Positions 18,371 through 28,259 are shown, counted from the stretch's first letter. The stretch is 64,000 bases of DNA from Maribacter aestuarii (GCF_027474845.2 NZ_CP107031.2:620001-684000); one strand, 5' to 3'. Notes: generated from the sequence alone by a model not told the origin. Translations and numbers: made by a program.

Positions 18371-19561
18371 ATGCCGTCAGTTTCCAAAAAAGGGCAAGCC
18401 ATGCCCCAATCCCCCATCAGAAAATTAGTTCCTTTTGCAGAGAACGCTAAGAAAAAGGGAGCAAAGATAATTCACCTCAACATTGGTCAGCCTGATATAA
18501 AAACACCTCAAATTGCCTTAGATGCAGTAAAGAACAATACACTCTCCGTACTTGAATACAGCAGGACGGAAGGTTCGGAATCATTTAGGGAAAAGGTCGC
18601 AGGATATTATGCAAAAAATGCTATTCATGTTGCTGCCAATGATATCATCGTAACAACCGGTGGCTCTGAAGCTTTGTCCTTTGCCATGGGCAGTATTGCC
18701 GACACCGATGATGAAATTATCATTCCCGAGCCATTTTATGCAAATTACAACGGCTTTGCAACCGCCTGTGGGATTAAAGTGGTTCCAGTCGTTTCTAAAA
18801 TTGAGGACAACTTTGCGCTACCGCCAATTGAGGATTTTGAACAGCTGATAACTCCAAGGACCAAAGCGATTTTAATATGTAACCCCGGTAACCCTACTGG
18901 TTACCTTTACAGTAAGGAAGAAATTCAAAAGCTTGCCCGTATCGTTAAAAAACACGACCTCTATTTGATAGCGGATGAAGTATATCGTGAGTTTACCTAT
19001 GACGACAGGGAACATTATTCTATTTTACAGGAAGAAGGTTTGGACGAACATGCTATCATTATAGATTCCGTATCCAAGCGATACAGCATGTGTGGCGCAC
19101 GCATTGGTTTTCTAGTATCAAAGAACAAGGAGCTCATTGCAACCGCCTTAAAATTTGGTCAAGCACGTTTGTCCCCTCCAACATATGCCCAAATAGCGAG
19201 CGAAGCGGCATTAGAAACGCCACAAAGCTATTTTGACGAGGTAAAAACGGAATACGTAGCCCGAAGGAACCTTTTAATAGCTGAACTGGAGAAGATAGAA
19301 GGGGTGAAAGTTGCTCGTCCGCAAGGTGCATTCTATTGTATTGCAGAGTTACCAATACAGGATGCAGATGATTTTGCACAATGGCTACTTGAGGACTTTC
19401 GGGTTAACGATGAAACCGTAATGGTGGCACCAGCGGCAGGTTTTTACGCAACGGACGGTCTTGGCAAGAATCAAATAAGAATCGCCTATGTCTTAGATCA
19501 GGATAGTCTTAAAAGGGCCGTATTCATTCTAGGTGAAGCTCTAAAAAGCTACATAGGCTAA
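18371..19561 (+). CDS. PLP-dependent class I/II aminotransferase
   Basis: A 396-residue fold-type I enzyme of the aspartate/aromatic aminotransferase group. Visible features are LNIGQPDIKTP, CNPGNPTGYLYS, IADEVYREF and the PLP-lysine region IIDSVSKRYSMCGARIG, where the lysine of SVSKRYS should form the Schiff base, plus a C-terminal IRIAYV with the carboxylate-binding arginine. The amino acid specificity is not readable. Its stop shares one base with the murB start (TAATG). Confidence 0.92.
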   Translation: MPSVSKKGQAMPQSPIRKLVPFAENAKKKGAKIIHLNIGQPDIKTPQIALDAVKNNTLSVLEYSRTEGSESFREKVAGYYAKNAIHVAANDIIVTTGGSEALSFAMGSIADTDDEIIIPEPFYANYNGFATACGIKVVPVVSKIEDNFALPPIEDFEQLITPRTKAILICNPGNPTGYLYSKEEIQKLARIVKKHDLYLIADEVYREFTYDDREHYSILQEEGLDEHAIIIDSVSKRYSMCGARIGFLVSKNKELIATALKFGQARLSPPTYAQIASEAALETPQSYFDEVKTEYVARRNLLIAELEKIEGVKVARPQGAFYCIAELPIQDADDFAQWLLEDFRVNDETVMVAPAAGFYATDGLGKNQIRIAYVLDQDSLKRAVFILGEALKSYIG

Positions 19562-20577
19562 TGAAAATTATAGAGGATTTTTCACTTAAGAACTATAATA
19601 CCTTTGGTATAGCTGCTAAGGCGCGTTTTTTTGTGGAAATTACTTCTATAGAGGAACTTATCAAGGTTTTAAAGTTTCAAGATTATCCCAATAAATTTAT
19701 ACTCGGCGGGGGAAGCAACATGTTGTTGACCCAAGATATTGACGCCCTAGTAATTTATGTAAACATCAAAGGGATTCGGGTAGTTGAAGAGGATGAGAAT
19801 AGCATTGTTTTGAAAGCGATGGCCGGTGAGAATTGGCATCAATTGGTATTGTGGACTTTGGACCATGGCTATGGCGGATTGGAAAATCTATCCTTAATAC
19901 CGGGTAATACCGGTACGGCACCCATTCAAAATATTGGGGCTTACGGAGTAGAATTGAAGGACAGGTTCGTTAGCTGTGAAGCTTTACACAAGGAAAATTT
20001 AGAATTGACAACTTTTTTCTTGAAGGATTGTCAATTTGGTTATCGCGAATCGTTTTTCAAAAATAAAGGAAGGGATACTTACGTGATTGTTTCTGTCAGC
20101 TTCAAACTATCGAAAAAGAATCATGAGATAAATAAAAGTTACGGTGCAATTGAACAAGAATTGCATAAGGATAATATTGAAAATCCTACGATAAGGGACA
20201 TTTCTAACGCGGTAATCGCCATTAGAAACAGTAAATTACCAGACCCTAAGAAAATCGGAAATAGCGGAAGTTTTTTCAAAAACCCGATAATTTCAAAAAA
20301 AGAATTCGAAAAATTTATGGAGGAACACCCCGAAGCACCCTTTTATAAAGTTTCTGAAAAGGAATATAAAATTCCTGCGGGATGGCTTATAGAGCAATGT
20401 GGTTTTAAGGGGAAACGTTTTGGGGATGCCGGAGTGCATAAAAACCAGGCCTTGGTGCTAGTCAATTACGGGAATGCCACCGGTGCTGAAATAATGGACT
20501 TGGCATTGAACATTATAGATAATGTCAAAATCAAATTCGGGATTATGATTGTTCCGGAAGTCAACCTAATAAAATAA
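19561..20577 (+). CDS. murB: UDP-N-acetylmuramate dehydrogenase
   Basis: FAD enzyme that reduces UDP-GlcNAc-enolpyruvate to UDP-MurNAc for peptidoglycan. The 338-residue product has the FAD-binding PGNTGTAPIQNIGAYG, the catalytic serine region GNSGSFFKNP and the substrate-binding PAGWLIEQCGFKG. The extra loop marks it as a type I (E. coli-like) MurB. It is translationally coupled to the upstream aminotransferase through TAATG. Confidence 0.96.
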   Translation: MKIIEDFSLKNYNTFGIAAKARFFVEITSIEELIKVLKFQDYPNKFILGGGSNMLLTQDIDALVIYVNIKGIRVVEEDENSIVLKAMAGENWHQLVLWTLDHGYGGLENLSLIPGNTGTAPIQNIGAYGVELKDRFVSCEALHKENLELTTFFLKDCQFGYRESFFKNKGRDTYVIVSVSFKLSKKNHEINKSYGAIEQELHKDNIENPTIRDISNAVIAIRNSKLPDPKKIGNSGSFFKNPIISKKEFEKFMEEHPEAPFYKVSEKEYKIPAGWLIEQCGFKGKRFGDAGVHKNQALVLVNYGNATGAEIMDLALNIIDNVKIKFGIMIVPEVNLIK

Positions 20578-20603
20578 CCCTCGTAATAAGAATCACGAGG
20601 GTT
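20576..20603. repeat. hairpin after murB without a U-tract
   Basis: AACCCTCGT / ACGAGGGTT inverted repeat with a 10-base loop immediately after the murB stop. No T-run follows on the plus strand, so it is only a possible terminator or a 3'-end stabilising hairpin. Confidence 0.45.
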
Positions 20604-20783
20604 ATACCAAACCAAACTAACCAAAAACTAAGTGAACAGTTACCAGCTGTGCACTTATGAGATTTATATTTTTAGATAACGCCTCTTTAACAATCAATTT
20701 TATAAATTAGCGTTTATTGATATACGGTTCAACTAAGCCTTTTGGATCTTTGGAGCCAAAGAGATTTGGTTCATCTGTTACTT

Positions 20784-21344
20784 ATGAGCACACTACTTGA
20801 AAAACATATAGTGGAACTACTGCAGGAGCGAAATGAAAAGGCCATTTCGTTGTTGTACGATAACTATGCGGATACGTTACTGGGCGTGGCCAACAAGGTA
20901 GTTCGTGACCCTGAACTGGCCCAGGATGTTGTACAGGAGAGTTTCATTAAAATTTGGAAAAAAGCAGACTCCTATGACCCATCAAAAGCTAAACTGTTTA
21001 CATGGCTTTTCCGTATAACCAGAAATACGGCTATTGATAAATTAAGGAGTGTCAACACAAAATCCGATAAGGAAATCCAAATAGATGTTTCTGACGTATA
21101 TAATTTAGGAGTTGATAGTATCAGGCCAGAGTTCATGGACGTACAGGAGAACTTGGATAAGATTGAAGATAAATATCAAATAGTGCTAGAAGCATTATTT
21201 TTTCAAGGGATGACACAACAAGAAGCCAGTGATGAATTGGACATACCCTTGGGAACGATTAAATCCAGACTTAAAATTGGACTCAGGGAACTCCGTAAGA
21301 TATACGGCCCTGCAATGATTCTACTTCTATTAAATGTAATGTGA
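20784..21344 (+). CDS. ECF-type RNA polymerase sigma factor
   Basis: About 186 residues from MSTLLEKHIV; the in-frame extension to 20742 lacks support. Region 2 is visible as ELAQDVVQESFIKIWKKA with LFTWLFRITRNTAIDKLRS, and region 4 as QGMTQQEASDELDIPLGTIKSRLKIGLRELR. Its stop overlaps the start of the anti-sigma gene (TGATG), the usual sigma/anti-sigma coupling. Target promoters are not evident in the window. Confidence 0.92.
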   Translation: MSTLLEKHIVELLQERNEKAISLLYDNYADTLLGVANKVVRDPELAQDVVQESFIKIWKKADSYDPSKAKLFTWLFRITRNTAIDKLRSVNTKSDKEIQIDVSDVYNLGVDSIRPEFMDVQENLDKIEDKYQIVLEALFFQGMTQQEASDELDIPLGTIKSRLKIGLRELRKIYGPAMILLLLNVM

Positions 21345-22102
21345 TGAAAGAAAAAATAAAAACATTCTTGGATTCCGACCTTTTGGAAAACTATTTATTA
21401 GGTGATACAACGGAATTAGAATCGCTTCAAGTAGAGCGCTATATCGCTATGTATCCAGAAGTAAGGGATACCTACAATGAACTTCAGGAAAACTTGGAGA
21501 CATTCGCTAAACTGCACGCCATAAAATCACCCGAAGGTCTAAAGGAAAAGATAATTTTCAGAATACGCTCTGAGCGCCAAGGAAGGAAAAAATTCTTCAG
21601 ATATGCCATTGCGGCTAGTTTTGCAGCAATAATGTTCGCCAGTTTCTCGTATTTCTTTTGGGATCAGAACCAAGACCTTCAAGAAGAAAATATTATGGTG
21701 AGCAATAAAATAAAGCTCCTTGAAGAGGATATGAAGCAGCAATTGGAGGATGTGCGAAACCAATTCATTGTTTTAAATAATCCAGGAACTAAAAAATATA
21801 ATGTTAGCGGGAATAAAAAAGCAAAGGAACTTAAAGCCGTAGCTTATATTAATCCAGTTAAGAAATTATCTTATATAAACGTAAGTAAATTACCTAATCT
21901 TCCGGAGGACCAGTGTTTTCAGATGTGGGCAGAAGTTAATGGCGAAATGATCAACTTAGGAATTTTAGAGGAAGCTGGAGACGGTCAGAATCTTAAAGCT
22001 CTACCTTATGCGAAAAATGCCGTGGGCTATATAACTATAGAACCGAAAGGTGGAAATACTAATCCGACGGTGGACAATATCGTAGCAAACATCTCTTACT
22101 AA
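21344..22102 (+). CDS. anti-sigma factor (RskA-like C-terminal domain)
   Basis: About 252 residues. A cytoplasmic N-terminal ~85-residue zinc-less anti-sigma domain (LLENYLLGDTTELESLQVERYI) is followed by one membrane helix (YAIAASFAAIMFASFSYFFW), a coiled segment and a periplasmic domain with KLPNLPEDQCFQMWAEVNGEMINLG and a YITIEPKGG ending, as in RskA/anti-sigma-K proteins. It should hold the preceding sigma factor at the membrane until a periplasmic signal arrives. The signal is unknown. A strong terminator follows. Confidence 0.9.
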   Translation: MKEKIKTFLDSDLLENYLLGDTTELESLQVERYIAMYPEVRDTYNELQENLETFAKLHAIKSPEGLKEKIIFRIRSERQGRKKFFRYAIAASFAAIMFASFSYFFWDQNQDLQEENIMVSNKIKLLEEDMKQQLEDVRNQFIVLNNPGTKKYNVSGNKKAKELKAVAYINPVKKLSYINVSKLPNLPEDQCFQMWAEVNGEMINLGILEEAGDGQNLKALPYAKNAVGYITIEPKGGNTNPTVDNIVANISY

Positions 22103-22123
22103 CGTAATATTTAAACAAGTCTT

Positions 22124-22150
22124 AAAGCCCCTAATTGGGGCTTTATTTTT
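22124..22150 (+). terminator. intrinsic terminator of the sigma/anti-sigma pair
   Basis: AAAGCCCC / GGGGCTTT stem, TAATT loop, then ATTTTTTT. The T-run leads directly into the -7 element of the next gene. Confidence 0.9.
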
Positions 22151-22151
22151 T

Positions 22152-22159
22152 TATCTTTG
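22152..22159 (+). promoter_or_regulatory. -7 promoter element of the small Cys-containing protein gene
   Basis: TATCTTTG matches TAnnTTTG, 15 bases before the ATG and directly after the terminator T-run. Confidence 0.5.
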
Positions 22160-22174
22160 TACAAAATCATAGTT

Positions 22175-22384
22175 ATGAAATTAGTTTTGTTGACCATTGG
22201 ACTTTTGGCAGTTGCTTTTGCAGGAATAGCCATTAAGATATGGTCAAAAAAGGATGGGAAGTTTGCAGGCACCTGTGCCAGTCAGAGCCCATTTTTAAAC
22301 CAGGACGGTGAAGCATGTGGAATGTGCGGTAAAATGCCCTACGAACAGGACTGCCGTCAGGAATTATCTTCTGAAGAGGGATGA
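22175..22384 (+). CDS. small membrane-anchored Cys-containing protein
   Basis: 69 residues from MKLVLLTIGLLAVAFAGIAIKIW, one N-terminal membrane helix, then a ~45-residue part with five cysteines: GTCASQSPFLN, ACGMCGKMP and QDCRQE. The CGMCG motif could bind metal or form disulfides. I recall similar short proteins in other flavobacteria but no function. A terminator and a promoter element just upstream make it an independent unit, with a second ECF sigma gene 28 bases downstream. Confidence 0.75.
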   Translation: MKLVLLTIGLLAVAFAGIAIKIWSKKDGKFAGTCASQSPFLNQDGEACGMCGKMPYEQDCRQELSSEEG

Positions 22385-22412
22385 TTTGAAAATCTTATTT
22401 TAAAATTTCTTT

Positions 22413-22970
22413 TTGAATAAAACCGAAAGTATAGAGGAAACCATCAAAAAGGCCAAAAAAGGTAATCAACTAGCCTTTAGTCGCCTTTTGGATACTTTTT
22501 GGAACGATGTTTACGGTTTTCAGCTGAAACGTACTGAAAATGAAAATGATGCCGAGGACATAACCATACAAACCTTCTCCAAAGCATTTGATAAGATAAG
22601 CACCTATGACGAATCCTATGTTTTTAAAACGTGGTTAATAGCTATCTCAAAAAACATTCATATCGATTTAGTGCGCAAGCGGAAAAGAAACCTTTTCAAT
22701 GACCGTGGAAACGGCGATGCGATTAAAAAAGTATTGGACGATGCTCCCTCTATGGAAGATAGACTCATACAAGAACAGAACCTCGCCAATTTGTTACAGG
22801 ATATTAAAAAGTTAAAACCCCACTACCAAGAAGTAATTAACCTTCGGTTTTTTAACGAGCTTAGTTATTTAGATATGGCGGATTCGCTCAATGAGCCGGT
22901 AAACAACGTTAAAGTAAAACTACTTCGTGCGAAAAAATTATTGGCCGAAATCATAAGAAACAGAAGGTAA
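22413..22970 (+). CDS. second ECF-type sigma factor
   Basis: 185 residues with a TTG start (MNKTESIEETIKKAKKG). Region 2: ENDAEDITIQTFSKAFDKI with VFKTWLIAISKNIHIDLVRKR. Region 4: YQEVINLRFFNELSYLDMADSLNEPVNNVKVKLLRAKKLL. No anti-sigma gene is adjacent. It is not closely similar to the first ECF factor in the window, so the two are not a recent duplication. Confidence 0.9.
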   Translation: MNKTESIEETIKKAKKGNQLAFSRLLDTFWNDVYGFQLKRTENENDAEDITIQTFSKAFDKISTYDESYVFKTWLIAISKNIHIDLVRKRKRNLFNDRGNGDAIKKVLDDAPSMEDRLIQEQNLANLLQDIKKLKPHYQEVINLRFFNELSYLDMADSLNEPVNNVKVKLLRAKKLLAEIIRNRR

Positions 22971-23056
22971 TTAGCTGCTGTACATCAAATTCGTTTTTCC
23001 TCAAAACCTTCCTGTTATCATCAAAGTCCAAACTATAGCTTCCTCAATTTAGTTCG

Positions 23057-23064
23057 TATATTTG
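23057..23064 (+). promoter_or_regulatory. -7 promoter element of lipA
   Basis: TATATTTG matches TAnnTTTG, 11 bases before the lipA start; no TTG at the expected distance. Confidence 0.45.
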
Positions 23065-23075
23065 TAAAAAAAAGT

Positions 23076-23951
23076 ATGTCCGTAGCGATTAAGGAAAATG
23101 TTGCGCCACCTAAAGGCAAGCCAAAATGGCTTAGGGTCAAACTTCCTACAGGTAAAAAATACACGCAATTACGTGGTTTGGTCGAGAAGTATGACCTTCA
23201 TACCATTTGCACCTCAGGTAGTTGCCCTAATATGGGCGAATGTTGGGGAGAAGGTACGGCCACTTTTATGATATTGGGTAATATTTGTACCCGATCTTGC
23301 GGTTTCTGTGGTGTAAAAACAGGAAGACCGGAAAATGTGGATTGGGCCGAGCCTGAAAAAGTAGCGCGCTCCATCAAGATCATGGGGATAAAGCATGCCG
23401 TGGTTACGTCTGTTGACCGTGACGACCTAAAGGACATGGGGTCTATCATTTGGGCAGAAACGGTAAAGGCCATCAGAAGAATGAATCCTGCCACTACACT
23501 TGAAACACTTATTCCAGATTTTCAAGGAATAGAAAAGCACTTGAATCGTATTGTAGAGGTAGCTCCCGAAGTTGTTTCCCATAACATGGAAACTGTAAAG
23601 AGATTGACAAGGGAAGTTCGGATACAGGCCAAATACGAAAGAAGCCTAGAAGTTTTAAAGTATTTGAAAGTAAATGGTATAAATAGAACCAAGTCCGGAA
23701 TCATGCTCGGATTGGGAGAGTTGGAGGAAGAGGTTATAACTACTTTGGAAGATTTACGAAGCGTGGACGTTGATGTGGTGACCATTGGGCAATACCTACA
23801 ACCTTCTAAAAAGCATTTACCGGTAAAAGAATTTATTACACCGGACCAGTTTAATAAATATGAGGAAATTGGTTTGGAAATGGGATTCAGACATGTTGAA
23901 AGTGGTGCTTTGGTAAGATCTTCATATAAAGCCCACAAACATATTCTTTAA
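23076..23951 (+). CDS. lipA: lipoyl synthase
   Basis: Radical-SAM enzyme that inserts two sulfurs into octanoyl groups on lipoyl domains of 2-oxoacid dehydrogenases. The 291-residue product has the auxiliary cluster motif [12 protein letters not shown] (CX4CX5C) and the radical-SAM motif CTRSCGFC (CX3CX2C). The C-terminal arginine-serine end ([10 protein letters not shown]) supplies the serine ligand. Full length. No lipB in the window. Confidence 0.97.
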   Translation: MSVAIKENVAPPKGKPKWLRVKLPTGKKYTQLRGLVEKYDLHTICTSGSCPNMGECWGEGTATFMILGNICTRSCGFCGVKTGRPENVDWAEPEKVARSIKIMGIKHAVVTSVDRDDLKDMGSIIWAETVKAIRRMNPATTLETLIPDFQGIEKHLNRIVEVAPEVVSHNMETVKRLTREVRIQAKYERSLEVLKYLKVNGINRTKSGIMLGLGELEEEVITTLEDLRSVDVDVVTIGQYLQPSKKHLPVKEFITPDQFNKYEEIGLEMGFRHVESGALVRSSYKAHKHIL

Positions 23952-24044
23952 ATCTTAAGCCAAAAAGGGTCCCATTTCATTTACTTGGGCCCATTCAAAT
24001 CCTATAGTTTAGAAATTTATCTTCAAATCCATAAAACCTGACCC

Positions 24045-25055
24045 ATGAGAAAAGTGAATGTTGGAATCAATGGCTTTGGTAGGATTGGCAGGACATTATT
24101 TCGTTTGCTTCAGCAAAATTCAAATATTAACGTGGTCGCAACTAACGACCTTGCCGATGCCAGAACACTTTCACATTTGCTTAAATATGACAGTATTCAT
24201 GGGGTACTTTCAAATAAAATTTCCTATGAAGGGCAATATATTATAGTTGAAGGAAAATCTATAAGGCTTACCAATTTTTTACATCCTAAAGATATAGATT
24301 GGGGGGCATCTGAAGTAGATGTGGTCATAGAATGTACCGGAAAATTTAAGGATAGAGATAGTCTATCTTTCCACTTAAAAAATGGTGTTAAAAAGGTAAT
24401 TCTATCGGCCCCGCCACAAGCCGATGATATTAAAATGATTGTTTATGGAATAAACGAACACATCATAGAAAGCGACGATACTATTTTATCTGCGGCCTCT
24501 TGCACCACCAATAACGCGGCCCCAATGATAAAGGTCATAAACGATTTGTGCGGTGTGGAGCAGGCATACATCACCACCATTCATTCGTACACCAGTGATC
24601 AAAGTTTGCATGACCAACCACATAACGATTTGAGGCGAGCTAGAGCTGCATCGCAGTCTATCATACCTACAACAACAGGTGCCGCTAAGGCTTTGACCCG
24701 GATTTTCCCGGATTTGGCAAAAGTTATTGGAGGTTGTGGAATCCGTGTTCCAGTCCCGAATGGGTCTTTGACGGACATTACCTTCAATGTAAAGCGTGAT
24801 ATTACTATTAAAGAAATTAATGATACATTTGAAAGGGTATCAAACAATGATTTAAAAAATATACTTTTTTATACGAAAGATCCTATAGTTTCAATAGATA
24901 TAAACAATAGTTGTTACTCTTGTACGTTTGATTCTAAGATGACCTCCGTTATTGGAAAAATGGTTAAAATAATAGGATGGTACGATAATGAAACAGGCTA
25001 CAGCAGTAGAATTATCGATCTTATCAACTTCATGATTAATAAAAAACATATTTGA
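24045..25055 (+). CDS. gap: type I glyceraldehyde-3-phosphate dehydrogenase
   Basis: Oxidises glyceraldehyde-3-phosphate with NAD(P)+. The 336-residue product has the Rossmann start VNVGINGFGRIGRTLFRLL, the catalytic cysteine in SAASCTTNNAAP (most homologues read CTTNC), HSYTSDQ with the catalytic histidine, and GWYDNETGYSSRI. Flavobacteria usually hold more than one GAPDH; the divergent active-site context suggests this may be the secondary copy. It overlaps the downstream kinase gene by 4 bases. Confidence 0.95.
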   Translation: MRKVNVGINGFGRIGRTLFRLLQQNSNINVVATNDLADARTLSHLLKYDSIHGVLSNKISYEGQYIIVEGKSIRLTNFLHPKDIDWGASEVDVVIECTGKFKDRDSLSFHLKNGVKKVILSAPPQADDIKMIVYGINEHIIESDDTILSAASCTTNNAAPMIKVINDLCGVEQAYITTIHSYTSDQSLHDQPHNDLRRARAASQSIIPTTTGAAKALTRIFPDLAKVIGGCGIRVPVPNGSLTDITFNVKRDITIKEINDTFERVSNNDLKNILFYTKDPIVSIDINNSCYSCTFDSKMTSVIGKMVKIIGWYDNETGYSSRIIDLINFMINKKHI

Positions 25056-27271
25056 TTTTCTCAATCATAAATAAAGGCCTTAGGCATCTTCTGTTACTTC
25101 TCCTACTCTTAGTGACCGTACATAACTTCTATGGTCAGGATTCAATTCCAAATCAAGATTTAGAGCCTTATTTCACTGAGGCACGAAAACTTAAGAATCA
25201 AAATAAGATAGATTTAGCCTTGGAGGCTTTAGATAAAGCAGCAAACAATGCGGAAAAGAATGAGGATGTAAAAGCTCTTATTGACAGCTTACACGAAATT
25301 GCCCTGTTATACTTGCAATTGAATAGAGAAGGAGATACAGAGTTTTATTGGGATAGGGCCAGCGTACTTTTAAAGGATATTGCATATCCGTATGGGGACG
25401 CCATGCACAAATATATTGAAGCCGTATTGTTGTATAGGAGTGATAAAAATTTTCAAGCCTTGTTTATGCTCAACGAAGCCAAACAATTGAACAATGACCG
25501 TAACTTCTTCAATAGAATTTTACTTGCTGAAGGTCAGGTTTATCTAAATCTAGAAAAATATGACAGCGCCTCTAAAAACTTTAACTCCCTTATAGTTAAT
25601 ACGGATTTATACGAAAAGGATTATTTTACCGTACAAGCATATTTAGGTCTTGCAACATTGAATTTGACAACCGGCAACCTCAGCGAGAGTGCCAAATATG
25701 CCGAAAGTGCATTAGAGTTGGCACGAAACAATGACTTTGCAAGAGATGTCAAAGAAGCTAATGAGCATTTGAATACCGTCTATGAAAAGCTCGGGCTTTA
25801 TCAAAAAGCATGGGCAAATAGCCAAAATCTTCTTCAAATAAACGATTCTATTTTTAATGTTGATAAATTAAAAATGGAGGCCAAAACCGCAGATAAAATA
25901 CGTGATGATTTTAAGACAGAGGAGATAGCTAGGCAAGAAACAAAAATAGAAGAGCTCACCGAGTCCCAAAACCGATCGGAGATTACGGCTATACTAACCG
26001 CAGCATTTTTGACCATCATCTCCCTATTGGCTGTTTCTTTGTTCCGAAACAATCAAATTAAACTCAAAACCAACGACCTGTTACAGACCAAGAACAAGGA
26101 GTTAACGATAGCAAGGGATGGTGCCGTACAGGCTATGGAAGCCAAGACCAATTTCTTGTCCACTGTAAGTCATGAACTTAGGACGCCTCTCTATGCCGTT
26201 ACCGGGCTTACACACTTGCTTCTGGAAGAGAATCCTTCCAAACACCAACTGGAACACCTAAAAGCGCTTAAGTTCTCTGGAGATTACTTATTGAACTTTA
26301 TCAATGATATTCTTCACATCAATAAAATTGATGCGAATAAGCTAGAACCGCTAAACATGGAATTCAACCTGAAAAAGGTGTTGAATGAAGTGATGGAATC
26401 CCTACAGCAAAGCGCCAAGGCCAACAATACAAAACTGGTTTTAGAATACGACAATGATATTCCCGGTCACTTGATGAGCGACCCATTAAAACTTTCACAA
26501 ATTTTTATGAATTTGATTGGCAACTCCATTAAATTCACCAGAAATGGCGAAGTCAAAGTCATTACCAAACTATTGAAAAAAGAAGATGATGATGTAACCA
26601 TTTATTTTGAAGTAAAGGATAATGGCATCGGTATTTCCAAAGAAAAACAACAAAGTATTTTTGAAGGCTTTGAGCAGGGTTCCATTCAAATTAACAGAGA
26701 ATATGGTGGTACCGGATTGGGACTTACCATTGTAAAAAGCTTACTGGGCTTGTTCCAAAGTAAAATTGAACTAAAAAGTAAACTTGGGGAAGGCAGCTCA
26801 TTCTTCTTTGAAATCGATATGAAGAGCATGGATGATGTGATAGACGACGTATCATTCGAGATTACGAAGCGTGATTATAATTTTAAAGGTCTTCACCTGT
26901 TGATTGTGGAGGATAACAAAATAAATCAGGTGATTACCAAGAAAATGCTAAGTAAAAAAGAGATAACCAGTGATATTGCCAGCAACGGGGAAGAGGCTGT
27001 AGTTCTGGCTAAAGAGAATACCTACGATGCAATACTTATGGACATTCACATGCCTGGTATAAGCGGTGAAGAAGCTACGATACAGATAAGGCAATTTGAC
27101 CAAGAAACCCCGATAATTGCGTTAACAGCTATTTCCTTGGATGACAGTTTAGAAAGTTTTTATGCCGCAGGTTGCAATGACGTGGTGACCAAACCTTTCA
27201 AACCTGAAATTTTCTATCAAAAAATAGGAGAGAATATTTTTGACAAAAAAGCAAAGAACGCTATTTCATAA
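25052..27271 (+). CDS. hybrid sensor histidine kinase with periplasmic TPR region and receiver domain
   Basis: 739 residues from a TTG start overlapping the gap stop. Signal sequence (1-28), a helical TPR-like sensor region (~30-290), one membrane helix (~311-331), HisKA with the phospho-accepting His374 in TVSHELRTP, and HATPase with NLIGNSIKFTRNG, DNGIGISKE and GGTGLGLTIVKSL. The C-terminal receiver has LLIVEDNKINQ, Asp664 in ILMDIHMPG and the lysine of VVTKPF. There is no output domain and no partner regulator nearby, so it probably feeds a phosphorelay. The ligand is unknown. Confidence 0.92.
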   Translation: MIFSIINKGLRHLLLLLLLLVTVHNFYGQDSIPNQDLEPYFTEARKLKNQNKIDLALEALDKAANNAEKNEDVKALIDSLHEIALLYLQLNREGDTEFYWDRASVLLKDIAYPYGDAMHKYIEAVLLYRSDKNFQALFMLNEAKQLNNDRNFFNRILLAEGQVYLNLEKYDSASKNFNSLIVNTDLYEKDYFTVQAYLGLATLNLTTGNLSESAKYAESALELARNNDFARDVKEANEHLNTVYEKLGLYQKAWANSQNLLQINDSIFNVDKLKMEAKTADKIRDDFKTEEIARQETKIEELTESQNRSEITAILTAAFLTIISLLAVSLFRNNQIKLKTNDLLQTKNKELTIARDGAVQAMEAKTNFLSTVSHELRTPLYAVTGLTHLLLEENPSKHQLEHLKALKFSGDYLLNFINDILHINKIDANKLEPLNMEFNLKKVLNEVMESLQQSAKANNTKLVLEYDNDIPGHLMSDPLKLSQIFMNLIGNSIKFTRNGEVKVITKLLKKEDDDVTIYFEVKDNGIGISKEKQQSIFEGFEQGSIQINREYGGTGLGLTIVKSLLGLFQSKIELKSKLGEGSSFFFEIDMKSMDDVIDDVSFEITKRDYNFKGLHLLIVEDNKINQVITKKMLSKKEITSDIASNGEEAVVLAKENTYDAILMDIHMPGISGEEATIQIRQFDQETPIIALTAISLDDSLESFYAAGCNDVVTKPFKPEIFYQKIGENIFDKKAKNAIS

Positions 27272-28259
27272 ATTCATGAATTGCTTTTTCCAGAGTCAAC
27301 TGTCCGTCAAAAAGGAAGGTATGCTTCACGGTTATGTAAATAATATTTTCCAACTGCCCGTTCAACCTAACATAATCCTTTTCTGTAGTAAGTATTAACC
27401 GCTTCTTTTTAAGATTTTCTATCTCTTTTTCCGTGAAAAAATGATGGTCTTTAAAAGGCAAATGTTCAAATTTTAATCCCTTAGATTTTAAATGAGTAAC
27501 CAAAGGTTCCGGGTTGGCTATTCCCGTAATCAAAGTAAATTGCGTATTCCGTAATTGGTTAATATCCAATACCTCTGACTGACCCTTAAGGCCTTTGTCA
27601 TATTCCAGTTTTGTAAATAAAACTAGTTGATTCTCAACTGGATTTATTTTTTTTATAATTTTATTGGCAGACGACTTAGACAGGTCTTCGGGACATTTTG
27701 TGACGATTATAAGCTGCGCTCTATTAGCTTCCTTTTTCGCATCCCTGAGATTACCTGTTGGTAAAAACCAATCGTCTACATAAAGATTGTCGTATGAAGT
27801 TAAAAGGATATTCAAACCCGCCTTTACCCATCTGTGTTGAAAAGCATCGTCCAGTAAAATTACTTTGGGATTAATAAGGCTTTTGAGTTTTGAAATTCCG
27901 TTTCTTCTATCGGTGTCGACCGCAACAAAAACTTCAGGAAACTTTAAATGAATTTGATAAGGTTCATCACCAAGTTCCGTTATAGTGGATTTTGGATCTG
28001 AGAGATGAAAACCCTTTGATTTACGCTTATACCCCCTGCTGAGCACGGCAATACTATTTTCTTTGCCCAAGGTACGAATGAGCAACTCTATCATGGGGGT
28101 TTTACCCGTGCCCCCCACACTGAGATTTCCCACGCAAATTGTTAGAATTTTATAGGTTTCGGATTTCAAAATTCCCGAATCAAAAAGGAGGTTCCTTAAG
28201 TGTACTACTGTACCGTAGACCAACGAAACCGGGAAAAGAAGTTTTCTCAACACTTGCAT
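27261..28259 (-). CDS. lpxK: tetraacyldisaccharide 4'-kinase
   Basis: Phosphorylates the lipid A disaccharide at the 4' position in the inner membrane. The 332-residue product has the P-loop GNLSVGGTGKTPMIE, SRGYKRKSKGF, GDEPYQIHLKFP, LLDDAFQHRWV and the closing LTTEKDYVRL. Its 3' end overlaps the convergent kinase gene by 11 bases. It diverges from the Nif3-like gene with about 50 bases between starts. Confidence 0.96.
   Translation of the reverse strand: MQVLRKLLFPVSLVYGTVVHLRNLLFDSGILKSETYKILTICVGNLSVGGTGKTPMIELLIRTLGKENSIAVLSRGYKRKSKGFHLSDPKSTITELGDEPYQIHLKFPEVFVAVDTDRRNGISKLKSLINPKVILLDDAFQHRWVKAGLNILLTSYDNLYVDDWFLPTGNLRDAKKEANRAQLIIVTKCPEDLSKSSANKIIKKINPVENQLVLFTKLEYDKGLKGQSEVLDINQLRNTQFTLITGIANPEPLVTHLKSKGLKFEHLPFKDHHFFTEKEIENLKKKRLILTTEKDYVRLNGQLENIIYITVKHTFLFDGQLTLEKAIHEFMK

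Noticed and set aside
20576..20603. Intrinsic terminator after murB
   Set aside because: The stem is good but no T-run follows, so it is listed only as a hairpin.
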